Shown here: one piece after another, positions 24,470-38,800 of the stretch
Layout of the letters: each line of letters begins with the position of its first letter
How positions within the stretch are numbered: the stretch's first letter is position 1
From: Linepithema humile
Taxonomy: Eukaryota; Arthropoda; Insecta; Hymenoptera; Formicidae
Length of the DNA: 64,000 nt
Direction: 5' to 3'
Assembly: GCF_040581485.1 (NCBI RefSeq)
Contig: NC_090131.1
Coordinates: forward strand, 248,001 to 312,000
Notes under the pieces: model-generated
Database searches by the model: none
What the model saw: the letters and a program-made list of their open reading frames with translations, nothing else
Told to the model about the DNA's origin: nothing
Made by a program: the position numbers and the translations under genes

Positions 24470-27400
24470 TTAGGATAATTTAGTATAACTAGGAGGCGAA
24501 AACTTCTTCCTCAAAAACTTCAAGATGTACAGCGGCATGCATGAGACTAATGTTATCACCAACACTTTCCATAAGAAGTCTGTTGTCTTAATAAATTCAG
24601 CATCTATATTAGTATAAAAGAAAAAATATACATTAATAATGCATTTATATTTATAAATTATGTGAGAGAATATGGGAGCTGAATTTTTATTTAACTATAT
24701 TTGTTAATAAATATCATATCACTTACCGAAGTAATCCTTAAGAACGACCAACGATAATAAATAAAGCGCTAGAGAGAAGATTTCTGCCAGTATCATTATA
24801 TGATGCCAAGTTCTAATCGTTAAAGCAACCATTATCAATTCTGTCAAAACTAATGCCGAAAAACTGATGGCCACTATATGAATGAATTCGTCTTCGAACA
24901 TTATAAGTGCACCATACATGATTACTCCTCCTAAAGTAAAAAAATAAAAAAGAAATATGTATTTCTATTCTTTTGTACATTGCACATTATAAAAAATACA
25001 TTATTTAGGTTTAATCAAACTACATACCTTGATATATACTTATTAAAACCCACATAAAAAATGTTTTATACGACAGCGAACGGCCCTTACTAAGCTCTTT
25101 ATAAAGCTCTGGATAGGTAAGCGCAATTTTTCCCGACACATCTTTGTCCAATACCAAGGAAAAGACGGGAAACATTGTATATATTGTAGCATATCTAAAA
25201 AAAAGTTTTATATGTAATGAGAGTTTTGATGTATTAAAATATAAAAATTACAAAATCATTATCAAAATTGATGTAGAAAGTGTATTACTTACCCTACCAT
25301 AAGAAAACCTTGATATAAGGCAACCGAAGACAAATAAAAGACTGCGGAGAATACAGCTTGCATAGTGGAAATTATCAGACCGCGGTGTATAACAAACTGA
25401 CTCAATGCAGCCGAGCGTTTATAGCTTCTTCTGCCGTGGACTAATAATAAATTAGCGAGATGACTAAACTGAGAGATTGAAAAATCTGCAGCTAGCGATG
25501 CCTGTCTTCCCTCAAGACCCTCAAGACCAATACCTGCGGATAAACATATGCGGTAATAATATCCAAATAGTGTTAGATTACGTAAAAGATTTAAATACAT
25601 ACCAGCGTCTGCAGCTTGTATCATGGAGACATCATTACCACCATCGCCGACAGCTGCTGTTCTCTTGCCGGTGTGTCTCTGTATAAGACTGACAACTTCG
25701 GCTTTCTGCGTGGGAGAACATCGGCAGCAAACGACAGCGGGTGAACCGCAAGCAAGTTCCAGAAATTCCTGTTCATAATATTGCAAGCACACCTCCAGAG
25801 AATCGCCGCTGATAACTAAGGCACAATCTTGCTTCTTGCGAAACGTGTTCAGTTCCAAGTGGGCGTCAGTGCGCGTCACGACAGATTTGAAGACGTGCAG
25901 TCCTTGTGTGCGTGAAACCAAGCGCGAGGATTTCGCTATACATGTCGCAGTTTCCAGTTTATCGCCAGTTAACATCCATATCTTTATTCCAGCGTTCCTC
26001 AATTGTTCCAGCGTGGGTCTCACCCTGTCTTGCAGCCTGTCTTCGACTCCGGTCACGCACAACAGTTCCATTTCTCTCTCGAGACTTTCCACCACCGCGG
26101 TAACTCTCGAGACACGATCGCTGACGCTCATCCTCGCCGCATTGTACCTGTATGATGCCAATAGTTTAGTTATTTGTTTCAAATTCTTAATGAAAATTAT
26201 AATAATGCTTCTAGTAATATTACCTTGCTTCGAAATCAAGATACTGGTCTTCAGTCAGATTTTTCTTTGCCACAACCAGTGTTCTGAGACCTTCACGCGC
26301 CATATTTTCACACACCTCATCCAGCCAATCGTTATATTGTACAATACCAGACATCACAACATCGGCACCTTTTAAGTAAAATACAATCTCAGAGCTGGAC
26401 TCCTCCCTCACGATTATACCCATTCGCTTGGTTTCCGACGTGAAAGGGAATATTTGCAGTATAGTATAATTCAATATTTGACCGTTCAGAGCCTTCAACT
26501 GCATCGAATTAAGATCCCGTTTGACGAGAGCCAATCCTATTTCTTCCGTCCACTTCACCAGAGCCACTTCGTCTGGACTTGAAGCTTGATAATTACGCTT
26601 CTGCTCCGGCAAATAATAATGTTGATCCGCTTCCGTTTGACTGAAACATTAAAATTTCTGTTAATCAAGGATATTGCAACTTTCGCGTTCAATCAATAAA
26701 ATATAAAACTGAGCTGACCTCTGAATGGAACCTGTGTCTCCGGTTTCTACCGTTTGCACACTCATCGAGTCCAGATTCGAGGATTTGTTATTTACCTCGT
26801 CGTACACTGGAGTTACATTGTGGCACAGCGCTAAAGCGTGCACGGCGTCGTAAATCCGGGTGTTCTCGGATCTTCGAACTTTTCCACTGTGCGTCGATGG
26901 CGCCGGTTTCACCGGGGAATTTTCTGTGTCAGTCGGATAATAAGTCTTTAATACCGACGTCACTTCGTCGAACGTTTCCTGGCCATAAGATATAGTGCCC
27001 AGATGCAACTTCTTGAATACCATTATATTTTGTGTTAATGTGCCGGTCTTATCGCTCAGCAAATATGATATACGTCCGAGTTCTTCCGGAATAGTAGTTG
27101 TCCTTACAACTGTACCGGCGATATCTTTATCTCTTTGTATGCACCATGCGTAAAACGCCTTGCCCATATCCAGATTTACTCTCAAACTGATCGGTATGAT
27201 ATAGGAAAATAGCAAAACAAAACGGAACATGTAACGATACCAAGGTCCGTTGAATCCTTTCAGACACATCATTACAAGGGCGAGTCCTATTACTGCACAA
27301 AATAGTACCTACCGAAATATAGCTAAGATGTATTGATATTCGTACATGTATAATTTTTTTTATACATAATTGTTACATTTCACATACATACCTTTGTCAA

Positions 27401-30400
27401 TTGATTGATCTCTTGATCCAGCAAACCAACTTTTGATCTGATTTCCGAATGATTCATTAAAGATCGTGTTTCCTGGCCGGTATAAACAACAACACCAAGA
27501 GCAGAACCCGACGCCACAGCTGTATTCGCCCATAATGTATTGTCCACACCCAAGCTTTCTTCGCTGCTATATCCATCGTACTGGAAACAAAATCAAATTA
27601 AATTATTAAAAAAATTGAAAGATAATAGGATGTAAGAAAATTAAATGTCTTACCCTTGAAAAAGTGCCAATAAAGCTATGTATGTCTTTTTGAGGTTTTT
27701 CAACATATAAACTAGCTTTAATATCAAATAATTGTGAATTGCTTTCCAATTTTTGCGTTGCAGGCACTGCTAATCGTAATTTCCAATCCGTTTCTCCATC
27801 CAATTGATCAGTCCGCACAAAACACGCACCAGATTTTTCAGTTGTGCGTAATAATACTAAATCAGCTGGTACTCTTTGACCCTTCTCTACTATTACCTTA
27901 TGGAAAAAGTCATTGTTTATGTACAAAAATTGTTATATAAAAAAATATGTTAAAATAAGAGTAATGTCTGAACATAACGCAACTTACCAAGTCACCAACT
28001 CGTAATTTGGAACTTGGTACTAATTCTGGTGTATCAAAACCCTTCACTAATCTATAATATTTTTGTGCATTGACTTCCTTGTCTCTCTTGTATCTTCTAA
28101 AATCATCAATACCTTCACGGAAAATTGTTACAGTTAAAACAAAGCACAATGGTCCCCAATATGTGTATAAATACCCTATCCTTATGTCTGGTATAAATTG
28201 AGATATAGCCATAAGCAGAAAGTATAAATTCAAGAAGAATTTAAACTGCTGAAAGAGGACCTATAAAGCAATAATAAATATCGTTAATCACATTGCAATC
28301 CAAAGAGATATTAAGATTTCCCTTTATCGAGAAAAACATACCAAAGGCAAAAAAGTAACAACATTGTATTTTTGATTTCTTATAACATTAGTGGGAAACT
28401 TTTCATGCATGGGTTGTCCAATGTGGATCACCCTGGCTCTTAACTCCCGTTCTCTGCAACATCTTCTCCACATCCAAGTACAACATCTGCAACCATAATA
28501 AAACAATTTTAATTTAACAAAACCAAAAATTTAACTATTATACAAAATCGATAAATTAAAAAATTGGTTTTTTCTTTGAATAAAATATTTGATAAAAAAG
28601 TATTTTCGATTGCAATTTCAATCCATTAATATTTACAATGCAATGTAATCTAATAATTAAATAGATAACAATCAATTTTAATCGTTTAAGCTTGATGGAC
28701 GTAAACAAATGTACAAGTATGTCATCCAACGCATTGATCGAACGGAGCTGCATTCGCGCATCGACCTGATGAGAAATTTGCTATCGCGGATAGAGAATTC
28801 GTGCCAATAATTTTGCACTATGAAAGACGAGTGAATCAACGTATCGAGATTAAAGAATTGAAGCCTCATCAATCGAGATAAGATGTACGTCACCTTGACC
28901 AAGAACTGTCATTTCGTGGCTTGGATATTAGCGGAATGTCTTCCTTGGACATCCTTATAACATTGCTCTGCGTCTCCATTTAGATTATTTATTCATTAAT
29001 CGGCGAATAAAAGATTGCACTCGCGCGATTTCGTACGCGTTTCGTCACGTCGCGAAAATATTATCCGATAAGATGCATTAATTTATTACTCAGAATCAAC
29101 AATACTATGACATCACTCACGATCGTGGAGCGCGGAGTGCACGATTGTAAGAGACGTTTATTGCGAGGAACAACGTCCGCCTGGGATGGACATGGACCGA
29201 ATCTGTTTATTGGCTACACGCAGTCGATACAACAGTGCTAAGCCAATAATATGATACGTACGGAACAGTCTGTGCGCAAAACATCAGATTAAAAACCCTA
29301 GAAGAAATACCCTACTTCTCTCCTACGTCAAACTATTCTTTGGTGCGTAGTCACATTTAAAAAATGTTGACAAAAAAGTCGGTCTTTTTAAACATCTTCG
29401 TGGAAATTTCTCAGAAACAAGAAATAAAATTGATTCTGAGGAAATCTGATAATATCAAATATTTTATTTAATATTGATATTAATAATTATATTGTTAGAG
29501 TGTGATATATATTTTTCAAGCTACAAATGTTTAGAAGAAAGATTATTACATTTCTTGTGGATATAAAAACAGTATTATCTTCATTAAAGTCACATTAAGA
29601 GATTAATTTCTGATATAAATTGCAAAAAAAAACATACATTTTTTTAACCTAATGCTATCAATACATAAAGCAGTTGAAATGTTAATAAATATAAGCAACA
29701 TTCATATTAGCAATGTGCACTGAAAGAATCAAGTTTTTTCGGAAACCATACGTGTAGAAAACGTTATAATAAAGTAATACTGCAATGTGGGGGGTCAAGC
29801 AGGCTCGAGTATTATTTCGAGCGTGCGTAACGCATGACTTTCGATTAAGCATCTTACAAAATTAAAATCTGCTATTTCATAGATTTACTTCATAGAATAT
29901 AGCGAGCAAACGACAATCAAGTGCATTACTCATATTCTTGAATCATTAGCTAGAGACGGCGATAGTAACCACTGCTCCTTTTTTTTTTTTTATATCCACG
30001 AGACACGAGTTAGACGTTAGAAACAGATGATAAGTTGCATAATTGATAAAAACAATAGCAGAACCAAATACCGCATATCAATTTTATACTTTTTTTTTTT
30101 AAATGCTAAGTGAGTCAATAAGACCATCATTTGCAAACTAACAATATGTCGAAATTATTAACTAATCAACAAAGTTTGTGTGGTTTTGCTGATAATAAAC
30201 TTCAAGGAAAATCGCACATACTGTTGGCTACTTGATATTTTTTATATCACTCATTTCCTTACGCAATACTAATGGTTTTTAAACTAATTTAATCCAATTT
30301 TTAATGTTAATAAGTTGATTTTTGTTTAAAATTAAATGTCAAATAATATTCCATTAGTGCATCAAAATACATTAAACGACATACATATACAACTAATGCA

Positions 30401-30770
30401 AATAATTTTTTTAAATTATCTAAAATTAGAAGAAAATAGTTGGAAATTTATACATAGTGGACAATTTTCAGAATTTTTAAATCTATAACATAAGAGAATG
30501 ATAAGATCTATTTTTCATAGTTATAACTTGGACGAAATGTATATTGAATTGTGGTCACATGTTTCAAAACATTCTCTGTAAACAAACCGCGACTTACCCG
30601 CAGAGGCAGTTTTTCAGGTACTTGGAGCAATCGCTGATGTGCCGTCGTCTCGATGTCAGTTGTTTGATGCTGTCCTCGGACGGCTGCAGCAGATAGTCAG
30701 TCTCATCGTCGTCCATTTCAAAGTCCCGCTCTTCGGAGCTCAGCCGCAACGGCATCTCCTCCAGCCTCAT
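24470..30770 (-). CDS. ATP9A: P4-type ATPase, ATP9A/B (Neo1/TAT-5) class
   Basis: Twelve exons: 30770-30598, 28486-28342, 28260-27988, 27896-27654, 27580-27392, 27308-26719, 26640-26224, 26147-25603, 25533-25293, 25194-25028, 24930-24727 and 24603-24470. All phases agree, giving 1106 residues (human ATP9A about 1047, ATP9B about 1147). The family comprises phospholipid flippases of Golgi, endosome and plasma membrane, and the ATP9/Neo1 branch works without a CDC50 subunit. Seen here are EKFPTNVIRNQKYNVVTFLP before M1, DGET at 230-233, PISL of M4 at about 380, the phosphorylated Asp in DKTGTLT at 427-433, and GDGGNDV at 844-850. The protein ends with the M9-M10 pair and a short basic tail, SPPSYTKLS. 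Whether the animal's single copy should be called 9A or 9B is not decidable; the symbol marks the class. Confidence 0.95.
28487..30597 (-). other. ATP9 intron 1
   Basis: This intron of 2.1 kb starts GTAAGTC and ends TTGCAG. A coding-like patch around 28690-28960 on the plus strand is broken by stops and unrecognised. A T11 run lies near 29980. No RNA gene or nested gene is seen. Confidence 0.7.
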
Positions 30771-31624
30771 CGCTGTACCCAGCGCACGGCGCGTCCTTTC
30801 GTTCCCCGTTTTGTTTTTCTTTTATATATATAAGTTACACTACTAGCTACCCCTGTCAATGATCGCTGATAGCTCTTATCCCCGCGATGGCGAAAGGGCG
30901 AGACGCGCGGTTAACTGATGATGCGGATTAATCGTCGTCTCGCACGTTGCAACGTCGCGCGACCGCTCGCCGCGGCACGACGTCCACGGCGCATATCTTA
31001 TCTCAGGCGATTTCAGGCCGACCGATGTTGATAATCCAAGTGATTTCAAGATCCACCGTCGTCCACTGTAGCTGCTGATCCTGACTGACGCGAACCTGTG
31101 ATCACGCGCAACGACAATGGCAAGACGTTGGTCTGCTTGTTTACCACATGTGTACATACACACACAAACCGCCGGGTCGTATGTGCATCATGGCGGTTCC
31201 AAGAGGTACGAGGAAAAGCGTGGAAGATCATAGATGCTAATCATAGCCGAGACGTTTAATGTATTCCTTCATATGTAAGCGGTATAAATAGAGCAGTGTG
31301 TACTTTATTTTTAACATATTAATGTGAGAATCACTCCGTTCTTTTTGTACGCGGCGATACACTGCGCGTCACCATGCTCACCCAGCTGATGCATCGCTGC
31401 GCCGTCTGCTAGAATTGACGTCGGCTTTTTAGCGCGCAGATTCAAATAAATTTCGAGATTCCATAGCTACGTTAGATATGTATAACATCTGCGACTAATC
31501 TTTAGTTAATTTCAGTGAACTATCTAAAAGTGAATTATCTAAAAACAGTCTTCAATTACTTATTGTTTTATCCATTTTTTATTTTATATTGTATAGATTA
31601 TTTTAGTTGTACGAGAAATATGCA
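30771..31624. other. ATP9 promoter region and CCDC103 3' flank
   Basis: The first about 450 bp upstream of the ATP9 start are G+C-rich and hold overlapping chance frames on the minus strand, as expected for a promoter and 5' UTR. The remainder is A+T-rich and includes the probable CCDC103 AATAAA near 31570. Confidence 0.5.
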
Positions 31625-32515
31625 TTATATCATGTTACTTAAATTTATTTGATATTTTGCAGTTAATGATTCGATTGCACTTTTTAACCATTTATCCTGG
31701 GACCTTCCTTTGAGTTGCAATTGCTGGAAAAGTTGCTGGCATGTAGATCGTTCTTCTTTTGTCATGAAACACATCATTAGATTGAATCTGTTACATGTGC
31801 TCAGTATATTGAGAAGTTCTATAATTGATGTTATATCGTCTATGTTTGACAAATATTGTAGACAAACATTAATAACATCACTGAAGAAAGATGCAGGTAT
31901 TTCTATCCGAAAAATGTGAGTCTGTAAAATGTTCCTATAATGATAGCACATTGTTAATATAAATAACATAATATACATATTCCATCATCTTTACCTTAGA
32001 TTCCATATATAAATAAATTTTTCAGAATAGTCTAAAATTGTTCCCCAACACTGCAAAAACTCTTCGCATGTTTTTGGAGATATTCTTGTAATATTTTTAC
32101 TGTCCTCTTTATTACAGCTCAATTTTTCCGAAGCTGTATACATGGTTAAATTATGGGGTTTAATAGTGTTAATCGTGGGATTCCACTGCACTCCAACATT
32201 AGGTTTCATATCACTGCGATCCAGAGATTTTAAGTGAGCACCATTTACCTGTCATATAACTAGGATTTCATTAAAAATCATGAATGTTCTTAAAAATTAC
32301 TCAAGAAAAAACTCCTTATATATTAAATCCTTATTCTTATATGACCAATTGATTACCATTTGTCTAAAGTGTTCATACGTCGGCACTCTTTGCTCAACCG
32401 CTCGAATTTTAGCACTATTTTGTAATTGATATAATTTATCGGCTGCAAGAGCCTCGTTAAGTTCTTCTTCTAAATATTTATAATTTATTGGAACCTTTAA
32501 TGCGCTCATTGTCAT
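31625..32515 (-). CDS. CCDC103: CCDC103/DNAAF19 dynein-arm assembly factor
   Basis: The exons 32515-32357, 32248-31995 and 31934-31625 give 240 residues, close to the 242 of human CCDC103. The protein helps assemble and attach outer dynein arms of motile cilia. The N-terminal dynein-attachment domain is visible in exon 1: LEEELNEALAADKLYQLQNS, then IRAVEQRVPTYEHFRQMV, continued by the exon 2 words GAHLKSLDRSD. The C-terminal part from about residue 115 (SPKTCEEFLQCWG to the stop) fits the helical RPAP3_C fold, which is present in the vertebrate protein. The exon 3 acceptor ATTATAG|GAACA is chosen because the nearby TTACAG acceptor leads to an early stop. A full-match X-box lies about 74 bp upstream of the ATG. 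Confidence 0.87.
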
Positions 32516-32588
32516 TTTACATTCTCTTTAGTACATCACAGCACGTTCTTCTGATATGATATAATCACACATAATAACAGGAATGTTT

Positions 32589-32602
32589 GTTGTCATGGAA
32601 AC
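32589..32602 (+). promoter_or_regulatory. RFX X-box upstream of CCDC103
   Basis: GTTGTCATGGAAAC fits the fly X-box consensus RYYVYYATRRNRAC at all 14 positions. It sits 74 bp upstream of the CCDC103 start codon, the usual place for RFX control of ciliary genes. Function is inferred. Confidence 0.75.
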
Positions 32603-32804
32603 TCTAGTATTGATTAGAAATTAGAAAATTTGTGTTTCCCCTACTTTACTACAATTTTTAAAATTATTTATTAACTTGTATTAAATTATATAATCAATAT
32701 AAACATGAATATAAATAAAAATTAAATAAAAATTAAAACTTTCTAGAAAAATAAAATACAAAAATATATATCAATTGCAAATAAATAAAAACCTGATTAT
32801 TTAT

Positions 32805-35800
32805 TTAATTCTTAGTAATAATGATTTCTGTTTCTGCTAGAACTTTCTCCTTTACTATTCTGCTTTGTCTTTTTTTCAGCAATTTATCATGGATTCTTTT
32901 CATTTCGAGTATTTCTTTCATTTCCTCCTTATCTTCTTCCTACAATTATCAGTTGTAAAATTTCCATTCATCATTATTATTTATTTCTATATTTTTATAT
33001 ACACTCACAGTTTGATTTAATCGGAGAACCAATGCTCTACGACCGTCGGACATGGGTTGAGAATAATCCATCAACTTTCTTAGTCTTTCAGCAGGACTTA
33101 CACCTCTCTCTACAACTAGAACTATGCGGGCCCACTAACAAAAGAAAATCAGTATGAATAGAAACGGACCCAAGGCTCGATGCTTTTGTATTTTAACACA
33201 CTAACTTGTCTTTGCCATTCATTTCTGGTTTCAGCAATTTTCTGGTACGTGTTACCCATCATAGCAATTAGCATATTTACGAGCAAGATTGCCACGATCG
33301 CCATATATAACACAAACAGCAGCTGCAATAGTAAATATTATTGCTATGTCTATCATTGAATGCATGTAACGCTCTTTGCAAGTGAATTACACATTATATA
33401 AGAAATTTATGTAAATTCTGTTCAATTATTGTTGAAATAAATTCAATAAACGATATGTAATTAACGTCATGAGAAAAATAAATTTGAAATCTATTGGTTC
33501 TGTTAATCATAACCGTAAATATTTTGTTTAAAAATTATATTCAGAAAGTACCTTTGCTTCAAATTCGTGCTCAGTTCTGTCAAAAGTGCCAAAATAATCA
33601 CCAAAATTTGTCATACTCATTAAAAACATCGCCAGAACGCTTTCCACTGGCGATGACATTGGATTTGTCATTGTATCGTCTATTCCTTCCGGAGTATTTG
33701 GATTATCAAACGAAAGAAAGATGATATAAAATGCTGAAAAAAATTTAACATCTGTTAAAAAATTGACATATTATTATTGACATAATATTGATATATATAT
33801 AAAATATAACATTTTTTTACTATTCAAGATATGTATACGAAATGATATTTAAGAATATAAGATGATTTAAGAATGTAGAGAAACCTCGATATTTAACTAA
33901 TTGATCGCTGCGAATAATCCATTAATTAAAGATTCTCTGTTAACAGGAAATATTTCTTTATACGAATTTTCAGTCAATTATTAGATGCTTTATTCAAGTC
34001 AAGATGACATTGCATCGTAATGTAAAAAAGTAAAACACAATAGCACAGTATACAGTTACTTTGCTGATTGCATAATGACGTGTCGCACTATTTAACATAT
34101 ACCGCAAGCTTCTCCTGCAGCATTTCTCGCTGTTTCACGAGAAACCTTTAGCGATGTGTGTCAATGTCGCATTGCAATGCGTAGCAAAACCGTCGATTAG
34201 ATCATATGACGTATGTGTATAGATGCCGTTAGTCCCTCGAGTAATTAGTAATTGTTGGAAGTCAATGGAATAAGGCACTGACGGCGTCGGATAAGGAAAC
34301 CGATGGTCTCCGACGATGACGACGTCTTTTATCCATTATACATACCATTGTATTCCTTTAACTTTGATTATTTATTGTGATAATCAACAAGGTTTATCTA
34401 TTCTAATTGAAATAGATTTCATTTATCAAGATAAATGGACTGCAACAATTGTCATGTCAAACGTAAAATTAAAAAAAATTAAACAATGTAAAATTTTCCA
34501 AAGGTAAAAGCTGAGTATTACCTTGAGAGAACCCCATAACAAAGACAAGATAAATGGAAACGAATCTAAGGAGATCGCCCATTATCATTCTGTAGATCAT
34601 CACTACGAAAGGACCGACCGTTTTGAAACCTCTGCAGAAGAACAAAAAATACGGCGCAGTTGTTAGCATCACAACGACCGCCAAAATATCTTCGACTTCA
34701 TCGGCGCAGGTGAGTCTCAAGACCGGAAACGAGAGTAAGATGCAGCAAGAGAACAGAAACATTACACGCGACGGCGCCGTCATCTAAAAATCACATTTGC
34801 ATTAGTTTCTACTACAAGTAATATTCTTTCTTTTTGTTTAATTATTATGTAAAATGTATTTTTCATAACATACGTTTACCTAACCCTAACCTGACCTAAT
34901 TTATAATTAAGTGTAGATGTATTTTCAATTTAAAATATCAACGTACTTTAATAAATTAAATTACAAGAATATTTGCTGCCGGTCTATCAAAGCTTAGAAT
35001 ATGAAATAATTTATAATTAAAATTGATTTTTTAATGCATTTTAAAATTTGCGCCTAAAAATTTATTATTTTATTAGCTAATGTTTCATTTGTGGTATAAG
35101 TCTTGGGCATGCTCATTGGCTGTCCCATAGAGATTTTATAAAAGTATCTAACATCTTTTTTCTGATAACCAATCAGCACACTCGAGAAAACGGTAAAAAT
35201 ATTCGTATATATGTCGTATAATGGTAAAAATATTCGCGCCTCTTTTTTATTAGCTTCCGTTAAAGTGCCGTTTTCTCGTAATTGATAACGACTTTTTTTG
35301 CTGAATTCATATTATCGGCAGTATTTCGCGAAGATACATGCATAATTGGGTAACTTTTATCAATTATTGTTAATTTGTTTAACTTTCACAGTGAGGAACG
35401 CGAAAGTAATTGATTAATCTTATTGATCTTACTAGATTTTCGATAAACATATTAAGGCCCAGAAAGTTTGCCTCCCGTAATGCAGCCATGATGTAGAGTA
35501 ATGCTGCAATCCACATCAGAATCTCTGTAATTAGACGAATCTTTGCCGTCACTGTTGTCAGCTGCATTAATCTGCATTCTCCGGTAAGATTTTCCCACCT
35601 ACAATATATAATATATAATATTGATATAAGAAATATTGTAATAAAAAATAGAATACACATATTCGCAAATCTATAAATTTTTCTAGTATCTCTCTCAATT
35701 TGATTTCCGAGCTTAAAATTGTTATATTTTATTATTTATTAACAGCAATATTATTAAAATTCATATTTTTCACAATATTTTATTTCAACGCACCAGTTAT

Positions 35801-38800
35801 CATGATTGTTGAATTTTGGCAATGTGATGCTGCTAATGATTGTTTTGGCAGTAGAATTTACATCAATTATAATATTTCTGTTGTATGTATTTGTAAAATA
35901 GTTTGATGCATTTTCAGGACTATCTGTATACCATGGTGTATGAATAGCAGTTTCATCTGGAATATTCAGAATGTCCTCATTGTCATTCAAGATTAAAAAC
36001 AAAATATTTTTCAGAGCTGATGTAATATTTGAAGTCACTTGTAGCTGCATCTTCTCCAGCGATTCTTGCGTTATATTTAAAGATGATATGAAATTTGAAG
36101 TAAAAACTGTTGTAAAACTGTTTGTAATTAATTTTGATAGATCTGAGCTTTGGAGTGACTTAAGGATCAAAGTCTCCATCGTTGTTATGTTGGAAGAATT
36201 CCTGGTTAACGTATCGTTCCCATTTTCGACTGTTTGCGGAGCAGATAGGCCAGGACGAAAAGTGAAACTAATCAGCGATAGCACGAAATAGAAGCAGAAG
36301 AGGAAGAATTGACGGTAAAATCTAAAAATTTCAATCTTATGATTTTTCTCTATAATTTTTTTTCTAAAAATAGAGATAAAGAATGATATTTTTTAAATAA
36401 TACGTACCGAGATTTAACAAAAGTGTTCCATTTGGCATTCAAAAGATCAACTAGTATACCATCCATCAACTCTAAATGTTCATCTTTTTCCTAAAATTAT
36501 CATAAAATACTTTGAATATAAGTTTTAATAGTAAATATTTAACATAAATTATTTGCTTACACCAAAGACAACTAAATTCAGAGCAGAATTGTTGTTAATT
36601 GTTCCGGTATTAACATCAATTGTGTCTATTTGTGACAATGGATAGGCTGCACAAGTTATACTACCGATCTGCCAATATATCTCTCTCTCGATGTTCAGGA
36701 TGTGAAAAAACATTTCGATTCTAGCCAATTTTGCTGACAAAGTCAATGGTGTCAGATGTTGAACATTTCTTAAGGCCAGAGAGGATCCTACTTCATAAGC
36801 CATGTCAAATGTAGCCTGTAAAATTAAAGATCAAATATAAAGAGTAATAGATGCCATATTTTTAAAACTATCTGTAGTATATTTTAGATTTTTTAAAGTA
36901 AATAAATGTAAATGTAGATAATTATAAGGTAATATTGTTTCTAATAAGACATAAAAATCAAAAGAATTCCACTCGCCAATTTTTCATATATCACCAGCAT
37001 ATGCAAAACAGTATTCCCATTTGTATCCTGTTTATCAGGATCTGCGCCTCTAGCGAGCATAAGCCTGTAGCACTCTTCCTGGCCAAGACACGCGGCAAAG
37101 CTTAACGGGTACTCTCCCCAGTATACATATCTACAGACATAATAATAAAATAAATTTCTGAAGATTTTCATTTAATTAGCCGTGCAAGTTATTATATTTT
37201 CAATATTGCGCGTGATAAAGTTTGTTAAACATTTGGTAGGAAAACTTATTTATAATTAATATGTTTTAAATTTAATTCATTGTCAGTGTAATATTAAGTC
37301 ATATTTAAGCTTAAAAAGTGCTGAAACATCTCGTTTAAAATAATGTATTAGCAATCAAAATAAAAATGCCTTATTGTCAAACGAGAAATGATAAATTTTA
37401 ATATTGTTTATTAAAAAAATAATGCGATACATACCCGTTATAATTTGTTTCAGGTGCGACACAGACCCATTCGTGGTCCATATTGTCGAATCTCGACGCT
37501 TTCTGATCTTCCGGACACATGAAGTTACCAAAACATCTCTCATGGATTATACGCGGATCATCCGCACCACTATCGAGAAGAAATTTGACCATTGATGGAT
37601 CCTCGTTTACAATAGCAATGTGCAACACGTTTTCTCCTGAATCAGAGGTAAGTCCTTACAAACATAATTTTCGCATAAATAATCGCAAGTACGAATTTTG
37701 AATTTTATGTATATATTTTTACAAACTAAAAATATATGCATTATATGGTTTAAATATATTTTAATATGTTTGGATGAGTTATATTTACACTCTAACTGTA
37801 ATAGTATTGAATATACGATTTACGTGACCTAAATTCAAAAAAGTCAATTAGAAAATAAAAGGCGCAAGAGTTCCTATTAAAGGAATGAATAGTTTACCTT
37901 GGAAATGCTAATATCCCCATTACGCAAAGGATATAATGCTATGAATAGATAATTTATCCGGTATATTTATCAGGGAGTTTGTAAGCAAGATTTTCTATTA
38001 CAAATTGCTCTATCTCATTTAAGAGATATGAGTTCTAATTCGATAACATCTTAATTTGTTTCCTAAATGATATTTGTTGAACATTTCGTAACAATTATGG
38101 AAATCAAACTTACCGTAATATTCGTCGCATAAGTAAATATCGTTTATAAGCATCGGATAAAAACGTAACAGCCGTTTTGCCAAATCGGCGTGAATAGCAG
38201 TAGCGTTTAACATACACAAATGCAAAATAGTTTCGCCGACGGCGCCTCTCTCACTCAAACTCCAGCATACCAATCTATATTTACTCTTATCTATCAAAAG
38301 TTATTATTTTGTTTATCAATGACTTATCATATGATATCCAATTTATACGAATTATAATTGAAGTAGCAATAGGAATACTTTTTGCGTGATAATCTGAGTT
38401 TTGCGTAATTTGGGCACAAGATTTGACACATTACCTATCTTATTTTCGTCAACTTCTTCATCACCCATATCTTTGTCTATATCGTAATCCGCTGGATTTT
38501 CCATAGCTTTTAAAGGCGGCAGCTATGCAATATGAATCGTTAATATGAAATTGTTAAAGGCATTAATACCAAAATTATAATTAGCAAAACTGGTCACGTA
38601 CCATTCTATGTCGCGGACGATCTTTGTTTCGCAAGAGAACCAGTTTTTCTACAGGTATCCATTTGCCTTTTCCCTTATTGTACAGGAAGGGCTCGACTTT
38701 TGTTCTTAGTGCATGGTCTAATTCCGCATATTGCTTGGTTTGCGTAGCTCTTTTCATCATATCTACTAACAAACCTCCACCTGCAGTCGTAGATAAATAA

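Noticed and set aside
30876..31231. Two minus-strand frames upstream of the ATP9 start
   Set aside because: They overlap in different frames in the G+C-rich presumed 5' region, lack splice links to ATP9 exons and have no known motif.
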